Assembly: GCA_040954595.2 (NCBI GenBank)
Contig: CM082592.2
Span: 10,354,001 to 10,418,000 of the forward strand
Origin: Balanoglossus misakiensis
Taxonomy: Eukaryota; Hemichordata
Length of the DNA stretch: 64,000 nucleotides
Direction of reading: 5' to 3'
Made by a program: the position numbers and the translations under genes. Within the stretch, counting starts at the first letter, position 1, and the number at the start of each line of letters is the position of its first letter. Under the pieces are notes generated by a model. The model did no database searches. It was not told the DNA's origin and worked only from the letters and a program-made list of their open reading frames with translations. This document shows positions 12,209 through 27,800 of the stretch, in pieces.

Positions 12209-12682
12209 ATGATAAACGGACAAGGTGAACTTGAAGAATTTCGCGATCGGTGGCGACATGAGCTCCATCAGCGACACGACCCCGGAGGAGCGGAAGAGCG
12301 CAGAACGCTTCCTGGTGCGGCACCGGCAATCGTTGATGATGCCGGGTGCATTGATGATGATGGGAGAAAGCGACGAAAGACTGAAGGGGACCCGCCAGAT
12401 CGCAGCGGATATGATATTGGTATTGTAAATGAAAATTTGAAAGGTTTCCCCAATCCCGAACGAACATCCAGGACAGTTGGAACTGCGGGCGGCCTGTTGC
12501 AAGGGGCGACTGGATGTTTGGCTTTGGTTGGAAAATATGGCAAGTCTGGTCGTGGAATTGAGAACGCCGGTATCGGCTTCAGCAACAAACATGATTCAGC
12601 GGACAAGAAAAGGGAAATTTCAGCAGGACTGAGGAAAAAGAATCAAAGCGAAAATCTTCTAGACAAGCTGATTTCTGATTTG
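12209..12682 (+). CDS. FBXW8: FBXW8 exon 1 (N-terminal region, residues 1-158)
   Basis: Starts at the first ATG in the frame carrying ELEEFRDRWRHEL, after an in-frame TTG with no better upstream ATG. The middle is charged and low in conservation; the end (NLLDKLISDL) leads directly into the F-box. Donor TTG|GTAAGA, phase 0. Confidence 0.88.
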
Positions 12683-15600
12683 GTAAGAACTGATCCCATA
12701 AATTACATCATCCTGATGTAATACCCCAAAGTAGAATGTAGTTACAATTTTCCAGAGGGAGAATGCAGTATGGAGAAATGCTCCGATATAGCTGCAAATA
12801 TTTGAAATCGGAAAAGCTATCTGATGTCCTTCATATCAGCCCTTATATCGGCATGAGCATTTTCTTGAAATTTTAGAGAAAAAATGACACAATTTTGATC
12901 AGTGACCCAGTTTCCTACTTTGCAGTTTGCTGAAAGACCTTACCTATAAAACTATCCGAACATTTATACACTCATCATGTTGGCCTCACTAACATCTTTA
13001 TCATACGGTTTGTCATCACGATGACGCAAATGTCGTTTAAGAAAGTGCTCTCTGTTATCACCCGTGGCCCGCCTTTGGGATTTGAGCCCCTTTCTAAAAA
13101 GTACTACACCATGTTCGTTTCAATGGTGGGTGTGGCCAGAATGACGTGGTCACGTAGTGCATCTACTCCCCGTCATCACGAACTCACAACATCCATGAAA
13201 TGTACATGTACATAATTTTTACAATCACATTTACTGGCATGCGTGTATTTATAAAGTACTTGTAAATTCTCATTTTTCTGGTATATTATGCATTCATTTT
13301 CTAATCAAAAACTATCATTGTAGATAAATTGTACTTTTTTCATGTTCCAAATTAATCAGATGATGTTTCATACATCATTACACGATCGAGACTGCACCAT
13401 GAATTTCCCTGTATGTAAGCCCTAAAGTGTATGTAATGTGAGAAAAATGTTTCATCATGACAGTGGTACTACATTGTGCTTGTAGTGCATTGTATTGAGG
13501 ATGAGTAAAAAAAAAATTGCAAAATACAAATTCATGATGAAAAAAAAATTACGCAAAACTACAATAAGGTACAAGCATGAATAAATTTTCTCTTACCATA
13601 TCCATTTTCTTATCCGCTATGACATGTTGAAGGCACGATAGCCTGTTGAACTGCATCTGTGGTTTTCCGAGAGACAGTGTTATCATTGCTGTGATTGTAG
13701 GAGAAATGCTGAAATGTGAAAGAAACAGGCATCTTTTCAAGGGATGTTTTGGCAACACCTGAGATGCTTCATCCTGGTGATAGCCAAGAGACAGAAAAGG
13801 GAGTTCATGGATAAACAACTGCTGTGACAAGGTCTCTACTCATAATGATTCACCCTGCCATGGACGTGACCTCTGCTTGTTGCCATAGCCACTGCCTTTG
13901 CAAAATTAAACCACATTGTTGAGTCGTAGCAAGGTGGGATGTTCGATTGGTAAACAACAATAGCGGGAGACTGCAGTACTGAGCAAAACAAATTTATTTA
14001 AAAAATATTTATCTCTTGCGACTTTTAAATTGTTGACTTTGACCTGTATGGCTGACTGGAAAAAACCTGCTGATTCAAATCATACTGATAATTGCTAGTA
14101 GTATTTTTATTTTACTACAACATGTTTCTGAACTGGTCAAGGGATTTATTCATGTATGTACATGTTTGCTATCATAGAAAAAAGTTTGAATTCACAAATA
14201 ATTATTTATTTGTTTGTCAAGTTCCGGCACAGACCCAATATGAGTATCTCACAAAATAATCAAATGTCTCAAATAAGGATGACAGTTATATTTTCAGGAA
14301 AAACATAAAAACTAGAAAAATCATAAAAATTAACAATGGTAAAATTGTGAAGACAAAATACAGGATTAAACAAGGTTGATAAACAGCTCAAAAATGATTA
14401 TAAGAAAATTAAACATGATTTCATAATCAAGTAAGCATAAAGTACACACTCAGTGATATTGATACAAAATAAATGGTGATTAATTCATTTAGTAACACTG
14501 TTGCTTTAAGATCTCTCTTGTAACAAAAAACATGTTGTTTTCGAAATGAGATTCAAAAATAGCAGTTGACACTTGAAATATGGTGGAAGTGTTCAAGGAT
14601 TATGGAATTGTCAAGAAGGCACATCATGTCAACACTGAATGACATTGCTTGATATTTCCTGAGAAAAGATATAGAAATTTCATAAAAAATACAATTTTCA
14701 CATTTTTGATCGGCAGTCATGGTCAAGTCAAAAGTAAGAGTTATACCCATAAGGGAGTAATTACAAGTTTTCTTTCAGAGTTTCTGTGAATGTATTTTTG
14801 AAGTGAATAGCAATGATCTCGACAGAATGAATGTAAATTATGGGGGAGGGGCATGCTGTACTGCACATGTGTAGCTTTTCTGTTTACAAATACGAAGTCA
14901 ACATTACGCCAAAGTTCAGGGAGATGTACATGTTACATCAAATTAACATTGGAATGTGATAACATGTAACAATGGATTGTTTGCGGTGATGCGCTGCGAA
15001 TATCTTAAAAGTGCTGTCGACCGCATCCAATACATTTAAATACAATTGCTGCTGCTTACTGTGAATCATACAGACTATTTTTCACCAGCAAATATTGATT
15101 GAATATCACCCCTGTCTGTGATGTGATGTGGTGTGTCACTAAACCACGTAGATTTCATTCTGAATTATGAATAGAGCAATGTGCAGATTCGCCCAAGGGT
15201 GGCTCTCTGAATTACCCAGGCTGTTCAAGTTTGTAGAATTGCCTGGCTTGATATCAACTAAGTAGAATTCATAGAGTCAGTTACCCATCATGTCAAGTGG
15301 AATAACCACCACGCCTAATCCATAATACTGGTTGAAACCGAAATCAAGCTACAAGTTCAAGAATACAGTCACGAGTGAAAAAATCAATTATTATATAAGA
15401 CAATATTACTTGAAGGATGGTGTCAAAAGTTCAATGTAAGATAGCAGAACGCAATTTCTTCATTTTCCCTGAAATCCTACGCTTTTAGAAATTTAATCCT
15501 CTTTGTATTGAAGCTGTCTCATATGAGTGATATATTAAAACTGAATTGTCAGGTGCAATTGACAACGATAGACTGTGGTTTGATGGGAAAACTGGGTCAC

Positions 15601-17077
15601 TTGGGAGTGCATTTCAACAGAAACAAAAAATGTACATTTCTACTTAATTTTTCAAATTTTAAATCCTATATTTATTTTTTAAGTTGTTTAATTGTATTTC
15701 TTTATTTGTTTTATTGTTTCTAGAAGCACTTGATTTTAAATTAATTATATGTAACAAATGTTTATTGTTATCAAAATGACATTTAAATCACCCACTGAAT
15801 TTCAAACAAAAATGTACATAGTTTTTCAAAATTTAACTATTTGTTTAAAAGTCATTTATTAGATTGCACTTTATAAGTTGTATTGTTACAAGAAACATTT
15901 GCTTTGAGATCAATTTTGTAACAGTGCTTGTTGTTTTCAAATTACTTTTAAAAATACCAGTTGACGTTTGAATTATATGATATATAGGATTGATGATTTA
16001 TGATCTATGGTTCAAACTCCATGACCTACATGTACATGTACTAAGTACCTAGCAATAATTGAGTCAATGCTCAGAAAGACTTAGTCTCATCATCATCATT
16101 ACAATATTTTCACGTAGCAGTTCATTTCTACAAGAAAGACATGTTTAACATTGTAAATACTTAGTTTAAGTACATATATTGCATTTGTAGTGGTCAAGAA
16201 TGTAAACAAGTCAAGTTAAAAGTTCAAGAGTACAACCATAAGTAAAAATCAATATGTCAAAAATGTTAGCAGCAATGTCAAAAGTTCAATGTACAATAAC
16301 AAAAAGTTAAATTTCCCCACCCACCTCTTTTAGAAATGTAATTGGCTTATTGAAAGCTCATGTATTACAACTTCATCAAAAGCAGAGGTCAACAGTCTGC
16401 GTTTTGATCAAAAAACTGGGGCAGTGTCGTTGAATTTCAATATAAACATCGGTATCCTGAGTTTTAAACAAAAGCACACTGTTCATTTTTCAAAATTGAA
16501 TTCCAGCACAACAGTAATTAAATTGATTTGTTGGAAAAAAAACTTCTTTTTGCGGTTTTAACTGTCATCCCACACAGAAGGAATGAAGCCTTTTATCTGA
16601 CATTGAACTTTTGACATTTCTATTGTAAATACGCAAAAAGAGAGGGCAGTGGCTGGAGTGTAGTGTCAACAAGGTGGGAATATTTCAATGAGTCATTATG
16701 TCCTTTTTATACAACACACGTGACATGGTCAACAGCACGCATTCTCTACGTTGACCATTTGCTGACCCCTACATGGGCTTACGTCCTGGTATTTTTGTTT
16801 AATATGTGGTGTTCAAAATTTATTTTGTGGCAAAACAAAGTGAATGTTTGCTTGAAAGTGAGAATGTTGTTGATCTTTATGGTAAGTGAATCAGATTCAT
16901 TAACCACAAAAATACCAGGATGTGAGGTCATTTAGGGGTCACAAAAATGATCTCATTATTCATGTCAAAATTAAGAAATGGTCAGTGTAATCTTGTTAAG
17001 TCCAAGTGCACATGATATCTGCTGTTTGTTGTAAGTATTTTTCATTCATATTGGAAATGTATTGTTCAACACAAGTC

Positions 17078-17153
<76 letters not shown>

Positions 17154-17214
17154 TTCATTCATTCATTCATTCATTCATTCATTCATTCATTTATTTATTT
17201 ATTCATTCATTCAT

Positions 17215-17249
<35 letters not shown>

Positions 17250-20200
17250 TTTGTATATATATATATTTATTTATTTTGGGGAATAAACTTATTATTTTTC
17301 TTTCATCAATTCTGTGTGGAATTGTTATATTTTTCTGCTTGTTGTTTAGATTGCCATTTGGCGTGACTCCAAAAGTACATGTATAAAATACACATGAATT
17401 TCATATCCCTCACTATGATTACAGACTGTGTGAGGATTTGAATTTACAAGTGTTTACGGCTTCAGCAATGCCTTGGTTATACAACATGTACAGGTGTGCT
17501 TATTCTTTCATGGACAACCACTTGACATTGGATTCACTGATAAATGTCGGGGATCAGCAATCTATGCTGACTTTTGTTGTCCTTTAGAAATCCCAAATGA
17601 AATGGATAGATAATCCGTCTCTTTCCACATTTGTTTTATAAAAGTAAATTTTTTGTATATTTCTATGTGAAGGATGAAATCAATGACATACCGTTCTTCG
17701 ATATTGAACTACCAAGAGAATTGGCCATGAAGATATTTGAAGTCTTGGATATGAAAGATCTCCTGAGTTGCGCTCAAGTAAGTAGTGAGTACAGACTGGT
17801 TTTGGCACACTTAAGCTTGCATGATCTTGTCACTTCTTTTGCTATAAACACACTGCAAATTACAAAATATAATCATGATAAATTTGTTTTTATCAGGGGG
17901 GTTTCTTTTTAAAATAATTGGTAATGTTGTTTTTATAAATCGGAAATATGCATGGTTTCTCGCCAATTTCGACACATTATTTTCCCACATGCTGGAAAAT
18001 TCAATAATAACATGACACAATTTAGATTGCATATCTGTGCCATGGTAAATTGCCCCCATGTCAAGGTTGAATTAAATCGGTTTAGGCAAATGAGCATCTG
18101 CTGTATTGAGTGAAAAGGATGGCGTGATCGAAGAGTTGATGTTGAAGTTGACGTACATGTATGCCAAGATGTTGCCTGAAAAGCTTCTGATGACATCATT
18201 TCTGGCATGGTCCATAAATTATATCATTTTATTTCTTGCATATGAATAAATTGAACGCTCGAACAACTGACCATTCAGTATGTTTTGTGACAGTGAATAA
18301 CATATGCACAAATGAGACAAAGAAAGAACGCAACTCACTGATGTAAAAAGAGATTGTAACCTTATCCTTTTAGTCCAGAGAAATGTTTCAATTTCATACT
18401 AGGTTAGCACAAGTTGGAGAAGCCTGGCGGATGATGATATCCTATGGTGTAGAGTGTGTCATCAACTGGGATATTATTGTGATACACCAGCCAGTGAAAA
18501 GAAAAACTGGAAGAACGTTGTCAAGAATTGCCTTGATGAAGACACTACATTACGAGCCAACTGGAAGGTATTCAATGTTTTACTCTCTTCAAAAGGGTTG
18601 AGGCATCGACGTTTAACTTTCTGGAGTTAGGTAGTTTTTCATTTTAATGGTAGATATTATTTTACATCAGCTATTAAAGATGGAAGAAAGAATATATGAA
18701 TGTATTAATGCGAGCAAAAATTGCTGGCATGAGTCCAGATGTCCTGCCGTGTTCGGAGCGAAATGATCGCACTTGAACGTGAGGTTGCTATCGTTTTTTG
18801 ACATCATCAAACAGAATTATAAACACTGTGGTTTCAACCACCAAGTGCAATCAGTGTTGATTCCAATTGAAAATGACATTTTCTGATCTTTGTTGGGGAA
18901 GTTGCGATGCCAGTCAGCGCTGGAAGTTTATGAATGACAGATTTACAGAGCAATAGGTGAAGGCAGAGAGAGAGAGCAATTGGATGAGTTGTACACTTGT
19001 GATCAATACGGAATGACACTACCCGAAGGCTATTACGATACTTCAGTGGTTATTGTATTTGACCCAGGCTTTGACCTTCCTCGATGGGCTGAGGTGTTCA
19101 TTACTCTGCATTAAATCAGCGGCATTTTGTGAAAATCAGGGGGTGTATACCCTAGACAAGTAAATGTCAGTTTCAGGGGGTGTCTACCCAGACAATGAAA
19201 TATAGCAACATTTACATAGTATACCGGTATATGACAGAACATGTTTGTATAAACTAGTCAACAAGCGGCTTCAAAATTTCATCATACGCAATTGCATGTT
19301 GTTTTCCCAGAGAAAAAATAAGGTCATCTGTAACAAATGTGTAATTTGTTTTGTGAATATTTCCTTGCACTTCTAACCTGTCCTTGGAAAAGAAATGATA
19401 ATTGGATCGTGGAATGAGAAAATGGCCCTTTCTACAAATTTACATAACGATGAAACATTGTCAGCAATGTATATCAATTGATATCAATGATTCATTTCTT
19501 TGGTTTGAAATTTTGTTAGGGTTTATCACAACTGGGTATGATATCAGGTTGTTGAACAGCGAATTGCCGCATCTAGTGTTTGCTTCATAAATCGTAAAGT
19601 AATTGTCATTGTTATCATCGAGATAAATGTGGGGATACACGTAAGCTCATGAAGATGTGGTCAATGTGTATGAATACACGTAACCAACATATGCCGTCAT
19701 CCAAAGTATGGTCAGTGCATTTAGATGTGGACGAGAGCCAACAACTGTCAAAAAAAGGTTTTCACCTGTGAAATGTTTTATTATTGGATGTGTGATTAGG
19801 ATGAAAATGCATCGATTAATTAAACACTATGACTCAAACGATCTTTACATAATGCATCACTTTTGCATGTCTGCCCGGGTGTCACTCTGTCTCAGAAAAA
19901 TCTGTATGCAATTACTCAGGTGACCTATTTTTCGCGTCTACAGTGACATTTGGGTAATGAAGTCAACATATATCTCTGGCTATTAGAACATTTGTCTTCT
20001 GTTGTAAGACATTGACTCACAAAGGTTTACCTTGACTCAATTTTGTATTTTGCGTACTGACTCAAACAGATTTTTCACAATTTCTCAGATTGAGTCAAAC
20101 ATTTTCGAAAATTACGTGTGGTTGGAGAGAACACTCTTAATGCATTGTTTGCGTAATTCTGCACGTAGACACACACCTAAGTGCATTGTTAATAGACAGA

Positions 20201-21831
20201 TACGTTTGTATTAGGATTTGTAAATTCATTGGAATGTGAATCAGCTGTGTGTATTTCCACAGGAAAATATCAATGTGTCTTTCCTTTATGTTTGTCTTTT
20301 GCTGTCAGTTGAAAATGACGTGACAGAGCTCATAAGTACGTTTGTATCTTGCGTATGTTCTGATGATAAAATCTTGATTTGTTTGATGCGTAATATGCAC
20401 GTACAGAGAAAATAAGCTGGAACATACAGCATGTCAGAATACCTCAATTATTTGGTTGTTTTCTGTTAAAATGAAATTGTCTTCGTATGAAACCTCACTC
20501 AAGCTGTCACAAGCAATGTGTTCTCATTTCCACAATTCAAACAGGGGATTTAGAATTATTGAGGTGGATTTGGGATGATTAGGTGAAAGTCAGTGGTTCC
20601 ATCACACACTGAATCCCCCTGTAATGATTGAGGCGTCGTCGGGTGTGGCGTGACAAATTGTGTAATTCGTACAGCCTTGAGGAAACACAGTGTGTCACGT
20701 GACTTCCATAATGATTAACTAATGATTCTGCATGAATCAAGCAAAAGCTTACATCATACATGTATGCACTGTGGCATCGGATTGACTCAAATGCATTCTC
20801 ATGAAATGTCGAAATGAATCAAACATCTTCAAATCTTGTGGTACATGTAGAGGTGGCCACACATACATGTACATGTATAATGTATAGTCCTGCTTCTCAG
20901 TTTACATACAATTTCAGTTTCTGTATCTTTAATATGAAATGTCCCATTTTCTGATACAATGTGCATGAGTATATTTCTGTGTGTTCTGTGTCATAATCCA
21001 CCTGGGTTTTGTTCTCATAAAATAAAATAAAATGAAGAGAGGAAAAGCTATATATTACTAACTGTGGTATGCATAATGAATAATGTAAATGTTATTGGTT
21101 TGTTCCAGGGTCGTATTGGTGGCTTAATGACATTTGAATATGTCAGAGGTGGAATTCTTAATGCTGTACAATCCTATGGTGATAAAATCATCTCAGGGTA
21201 ATATAATTATTATTAATATCCACGATATATGTCAATGTTGATATTTCTAATATTGACAGAGTGATATAAATATTATTGATATTGACTTGAGGGTTTTCTT
21301 TTTCTGCTGAAATGTAAATTGATGTGGAGGCTGTTAAATTGCTGCTGATGAAATTGCCGAGTGTGCCAAATACATATCATGTTGTGATGTATATAGAAAA
21401 TCAAGAAGCACATATACACTATTCAGCAGGCGTTGTGTGCGTATTGTGTTTTATATCCTGCCGATGAATTACTGTAATATGCCATTAAGAGATCATATTT
21501 CATACAATGCACTGCATTGAAAACGGATAATGGGGAGAAATGATTGAACCTGGAGCCACTTACGGCTGCATAAATGGCGGACTGAGAGACGTGCATAGAT
21601 TTGACCTACTTCGCTTGTCACTGAAGGTCACAGCACTCTTATTAATTTGTTGAAGTGAGCATCTTGTGAGCAAAATTGAACAAATGGCAGATTTGAACAG
21701 GGAATTAAAAACTACATTGTAGTTGTTAACTGGGCTGTACCACAGAAACTCAACAGCATTAATGTTTTATGTCAATAGAATGTATGTAGCAGCCTCCATT
21801 GAAATATTTTTTGTGCCAATCTTCCTTCTTT

Positions 21832-21875
<44 letters not shown>

Positions 21876-24800
21876 TGATTTGGACAGACAGATGGACAAG
21901 ACAGATAGACAGTTATATACAAATGTAGATAGATAGATTAATAAAGGTTTATCTTGAGGTGTTTGATATTGGTTGACTGTCTATGTTCACAGCAAAATTA
22001 ATAACTTTATTATGTGACGTGTTTATGATGTGCCAAATGTACCTAATGAATTGTCAGCATTGATGCATAAAACTTAGGAATGTCTGAGCTGTCAGACCAG
22101 ATTCTCTGATTATCATAAAGGAATTTTATGACTGTTATGACGAGTACTTTATACTGGACATATGTGTTGATATGTTTTATGAGAAATTGGTGTACTGGTC
22201 ATTGTGCTGAGATATGATCATCAAAGGCGATCACATTAATTTTGGATTTGTAATAAATCATCTGGATGACACCTGTGATGCATATTTCACAAAGGTATAC
22301 TTAATGAGAGTGATGTTCGTTTTCTTTTGTTGAAGGTATTCTGGTGGCGATGTTAAACTGTGGGATATAAATAGCAATGACGGTGACTTGCTGCAGACAT
22401 CCCATGAGTCAGTGGGTTTCGACCCCAGGAATAGACCGGCTGTCAGCCATGTGGCGCTGAATGGCGCCGTTGCTATGGCAACCTACGAGAATGGTGAGTT
22501 TCCCCCTCGTGACCTTGATGGTGACATCTCGGGCGCAGTGACTGTAGGTTGCATGGAGATTTCTGATGTAAATAATAAAACGGTTTGTGTCAGAACTTGC
22601 CTGAGGATGCAGAAACCTGGAGGCAGTGATGTCATTGCCTTGAACAATGGCTGACAACTCACTGCCTGCATGTCTGAACATGCAGTGGTAATTATTATGT
22701 CACTCGGTTCCTGCCTCCAGGTGGAGAGAGCTCGGAGAAAAACAACCCAGACAGTGACCACTATTTATAGAACCACTGACTAGATGGCCAGGGAATCCCC
22801 ATTTTACTTGTTTGTTTATTTTAAGCAAAAAAACTGTGCCCCACCTAATGACCTTGTACCTAAAATATTTCCACCTTTATCACCTCAGTGATTATTGAGC
22901 AAATATTATGACCAGTTTATTGGTAATTTCAGGCACCTAATACCTGAAAATAAACTTCGTAATCTTAATCAAACAGATTTTGAAAGGGATAAAGAAAGCT
23001 GTACTTTGTCCTAAATTCAACTCTTGTACCCTGGTCTAGTTTTATGGGTTGAATGTTTTTATTATGGTGTGTGTGTAGGTGAAGTTTATTTTCATGGAAC
23101 TGTGGCCAGCATTGATGGATGGATGCATACACAAAAACAAGTCATGTACCCATCATGTCTATTGCACTCAGTTGTGTAAGGAGTGATACTGTATGGCCGG
23201 TGATGGCAAAGTGTGTGGGTAAGTGTGCATGCCTGCATGCATGCATGTGTGTATGTGGAAATGTGGAATGTGTATGTGCAAATATGTGAATGCTTGTGTG
23301 TGTGCATGTGCCCAGTTATAACCCTGGTGAAGTACCAGATATTACTTACAACTACACACGCAACAAAATTCAACACATCTGGCGTCATATCAAATAACCC
23401 CAGTTTATTATGTTTGTCTGGCCATCTCATATTTAGCCTGATGATATGGTAATATATGACTTTACATACAAAACTGCGCTCACACATGCAAAGACATTAA
23501 ACAGTTATTTCATGAAAACAGAGGAGTATACAGTGACAGAGATAAAATTGCTGTGAACTTTTATGAGGTTGAACACCGTGTAACTTTTAACATTTTTTTT
23601 CTGCAAAAAGTTTGTTATGTATCATCATACAATATGTAGACATGTGCATTTTCTTATTCAACTCCATACCTGTGTTGAAGTACTTGGCTCATCAATACAG
23701 TTTTAATGGCAAACCTGATGAAGATGCTTATAGTTGTATGTCAGTGAAGATTTTCGTCAATAAACTTTCTGAAATCCAGTTCTTTCATTTTGTTGACCTT
23801 GGCTGACATTAGCCTTCAGACATCAGTTTTACAACCGGCAACAACATTTCAACTCCATGGCGATACTCGTTCGTGTTCCACAAATCAAATTCACTAAACA
23901 GCTGGAGTTCCATTTCGAATGGGCGATGATGGAAAAGAGAATGATATTAAGCACAGCTCTATTTTTCTACCAAATTAAACGCCACAAATATCCATATCGA
24001 TAATATACCCGTAAATTGTCCAGATCATAAACTATATTACCATTTCTGTTGAAATTGCACGCTAATGCATTTTCAGACAATTCTGATTGTGTGGGTCGAT
24101 CCAGGCAGACGTGAAATGAACAAAGGAAGAGTGCCTGAAAGCTGACAAAGTCATGATAAAAAGTAACACAGAAAGATTTAAGTGTCTGTGGTTACATGAT
24201 ATGATAATAGACACAGCAGTTATAAATTTTGATTAAATGTCTCCCTGGAGTCCGGGATGCAGCTTATATTAAGTAACGTTATACAAGCAGGCAACAGTAG
24301 CTAAACCGTATCTATAAAGCTATGAGTGAATGTCATTAAATTTGTGCATGACCAGATGACAGAAATGTACAGTCATTAGGTTTACTTTGTGGAAAAAAAA
24401 CCCACCTGTTTCAGCGAACAGTCTTGTCTCGGATGATTTAATTACGATCATAAAATTGATATTGGTACGGTTACAGGTAATAGTACTCTGCATTACTCAT
24501 CGTGTGTTTTTTTTTCTCTCTCTGCATGTGTGGATTGTCTCCTCAAAAATTTTATGCGGTGTTTATTGCGAGTGTACGCTTGCAGTTACCACGAGTTGAA
24601 GCATCACGCTTCATAGATATATGCTGTGTGACATAATTTTTTTTTTTTAAATCTCAGACAAGGAGGAAAGAAATCTTGCCTGTGATTTTTGATCGTCATT
24701 ATTTGATCTCTATCATATATGGTCATGTATAAAAATCATAAGCAGGCTTCCTTTCCTTTCCTTGATGTGTTAATTTGGAATTGTGCTGAGAGATGATGGA

Positions 24801-27800
24801 TGGCAATGGAAGTAAACGACATGACAGACAAATTAAAGTTTATTAAAAGACCGAGCACACCTGTATATCTGATTTTAATGATATTGTGGCTGTGTGTGCA
24901 TGGTAGCACTGAGAAGCATGGTGTATTGTTTTTAGGAACTGCAGCAACTTTGAGCCAAGCTTACAGCTTTTCAACTTTGTTACGGGGAGTGTTTTGCATC
25001 AACTGAATGGATGTTAAACCGTTGCAGTGACTTCACTTTGATCACTGAACTGAAAGTTATGGCGTGACCTGCAGCGGTCGCCAAGTCTCTTTGTCAGTAG
25101 TTGAATTTCACTTTTATCTCTTGTGTTGATTTTCTCAGTGTCGTTAAGTTTGATAGATGTGCCAAAGTACATGCAGGAAGTACATGGCCCTTTGAAGTTG
25201 ATAAAATCAGGTTTACTTCTATGCAGAGAATGGCGTATTCAGCTCTAGTCTAGAGTCCGGCCTTGTGGTTTTTTCACTAATGGCTCATAAAGGGAAAATC
25301 ACAAGGCTAGATTCTAGACTAATTCAGTTCATAAACCTCCCATGAACCACTTGCAAGTCGGGGAAATAAAATTGGTTTTGAAAGTTGTGGGGGATGGAAT
25401 TGTAAAAAAAAGTTGCTCTGTGCAGTTTAGTGGCAGCATTGAGGTCAGGGGTCAGGCCAGGGTTTATTTTAGGGTCAAGGTTAGGATCAGGGTTTTCATT
25501 CAAAGAGAAAGAATAGCCATCATGTTACTAGTAGATATTCAACACACTGTTTTTAACAGTAGCACATAGAAGGACTTTATTTTTAGTACATGGTCATTTC
25601 TGTTGTTTGCAGCAGTAGATGAATATTTTCTGGTATTGACCAAAACTTATATGGTGGACGTGTTATGTCTACTCATTTTCAGAGAAGATATACTTTACAT
25701 ATACATGCTTTATTATGGTTTTATAGTGATATCTGTCTGATTTTACATATGAAAAGTTCCCCTGCATCGTTTCATATGCTAACAGAGAACTTTTATTTAA
25801 AACAGTGATGTCATATCTTTGAGTCTTTTTTCTAAAGGTGTTGTGATGATTGTACTGCAAAAGTACCGTTGAAACAGCATCTAAATTGGGATATGGTACC
25901 TGTCCTAGAAACTTGGCATCAAATCAGTTTTTGCAAATTGTTATGTACAAACCGATATGTACATATTACAAGAGCTGCTTGTGTAAATCTGAATATTGAG
26001 ATAAGGATGTCCCCAAAATTAGGTGTGGCTTTGAATTTGAATTTTACAGCGATACCTTTTGTAGGACTATAATAGGTTATTTGTGTAAACAGAACAATTA
26101 TAAAGGATTCATTGAAACTGGAACAGCAACAAAGATTGAGAGCAATTATTCCTGTAACGGGACTACTGCATGAGTAATCAGTGTGCAATATATCACATGA
26201 TGAATGTCGAACTTAGTCTATGACTAGTTTCTGTTAAATAGTCACTTTTTCACTCACTGCATGCAACACCTGTTGTTTGTACAGAGGTTGCACACACCTG
26301 GGTGTATACACAGACAAGGTCAGCCTCTTGTGGAAGACAATCGCTTATCCTTGTTCTCAAGTCTTGCCAAGCTATACACAAATCAGATTAAAATCAGATG
26401 TAGGGAACGGCAACATGGGTTTTTTTTATGCTGTCGCCTCACACTACGTCGCCTTCCCTACATCTGATTTTAATCAGATTGTACACAAATCAACTGCTTG
26501 TCTGCTATCAAAGTTTGGAGTTGCAGAAACTTTCATGTTTTTATGTTGAGTGGCGATCTACTTAGGTTTTGATGGAGGATATCGTATTTCACGGGACACG
26601 AGTTATAGGCGACCTTTCCACTGACAGATGCATACCATACATGAAAGCCATTAACTGGGAACTGATGGATCGCCATAAAAAAACGCTTGAATCATCCAGA
26701 TCCTTTAACTACTTTGCATACAATGCATACTTGCTTATTAAAAGGTTGCTGACCCTTGTGCTTTGTTAAGCCCTGGGGTAGCTGCCTAGCAAAACGGAGA
26801 AGAGATCTTTTGTCAACAAATGTCTTTGAAATAAGACTGAAAAACACCAGCCAGGGTTCTGAAAAGTCACCGCTATTACATTTTCTTAGATTTGACCATA
26901 GATACAGTCAGAGTTTACCATATACTTCATCGTTTGTTCGTTGAAAACTTGTCTTGTCATTATGTCAGGGTGCAATATAACAGAGAGTCGGTATGTTTGG
27001 CATGGTTATAGTTATCTGGCATAAAAGTGATTGCTAACATCTTTCTAATTCCTGATATGACAAATCAACAAGTTGTCCTAAATTGTCAACATATCTGAGT
27101 GAGATCAAAGAGTTGCGAAATTATTTCTGTTCTTCTCCCTTTTCATAAGACGTAATGTTAGATACGCTGCTGAAACAGATTTGTGTCATGATATGATCCA
27201 AATTGTCGGTTTCCATGACAACTCAGACAGTTGTCACAATAACTTTTTTTGAATTTTGGTCATTTTGATTAGTACTTACCACAATGGTTGTTTGTTATTT
27301 TCATATCAGAAGACCAGTTGAACTGAGATAACAAAAACAAAACAAAAATGAGCAATATTTATGTAAAATGTATAATATTAAAAAAAACATTTGGTGTACG
27401 TCATTTTATGTTTATGACATGTATATGTATGGGTCTCCTTGTAAAAGAAATGCTGACATTTTGATTCAAGGACAACAGTCCAGAAAATCAGGGCCATACA
27501 AATTTATGATTTCAAAACCAAACCACCCAGTAAATCGATAATTTCAAACAATAAATAGCTTTCACATCAATTTGCTTTGCAGGAAAGTTTTGAATTGTTT
27601 ACTCTTATTAATAATGGTATGATGATTGTACTGAAGAGGTTCATATGAGTATAAATCTAAAGTTCTGACTTCTGATAACCTATCCCTGAAGTATTCTTCT
27701 TCCTCACACTGAATGTCATCTCTCTGGGTTTTTTTAACTGCAAATTGGCAGTCACAAACTCCACAGATGGTCTGATTTATATCTCATGTCACGGAAGTAC

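Noticed and set aside
12051-12606. Three minus-strand frames of 112-140 codons
   Set aside because: They are antisense shadows of FBXW8 exon 1, whose plus-strand frame matches the family.
17006-17386. Long frame of repeating F-I-Y-L residues
   Set aside because: It is translation of the TTTA/TTCA microsatellite.
26261-26549. Two overlapping plus-strand frames in the large intron
   Set aside because: They span a fold-back mobile element and have no conserved domain.
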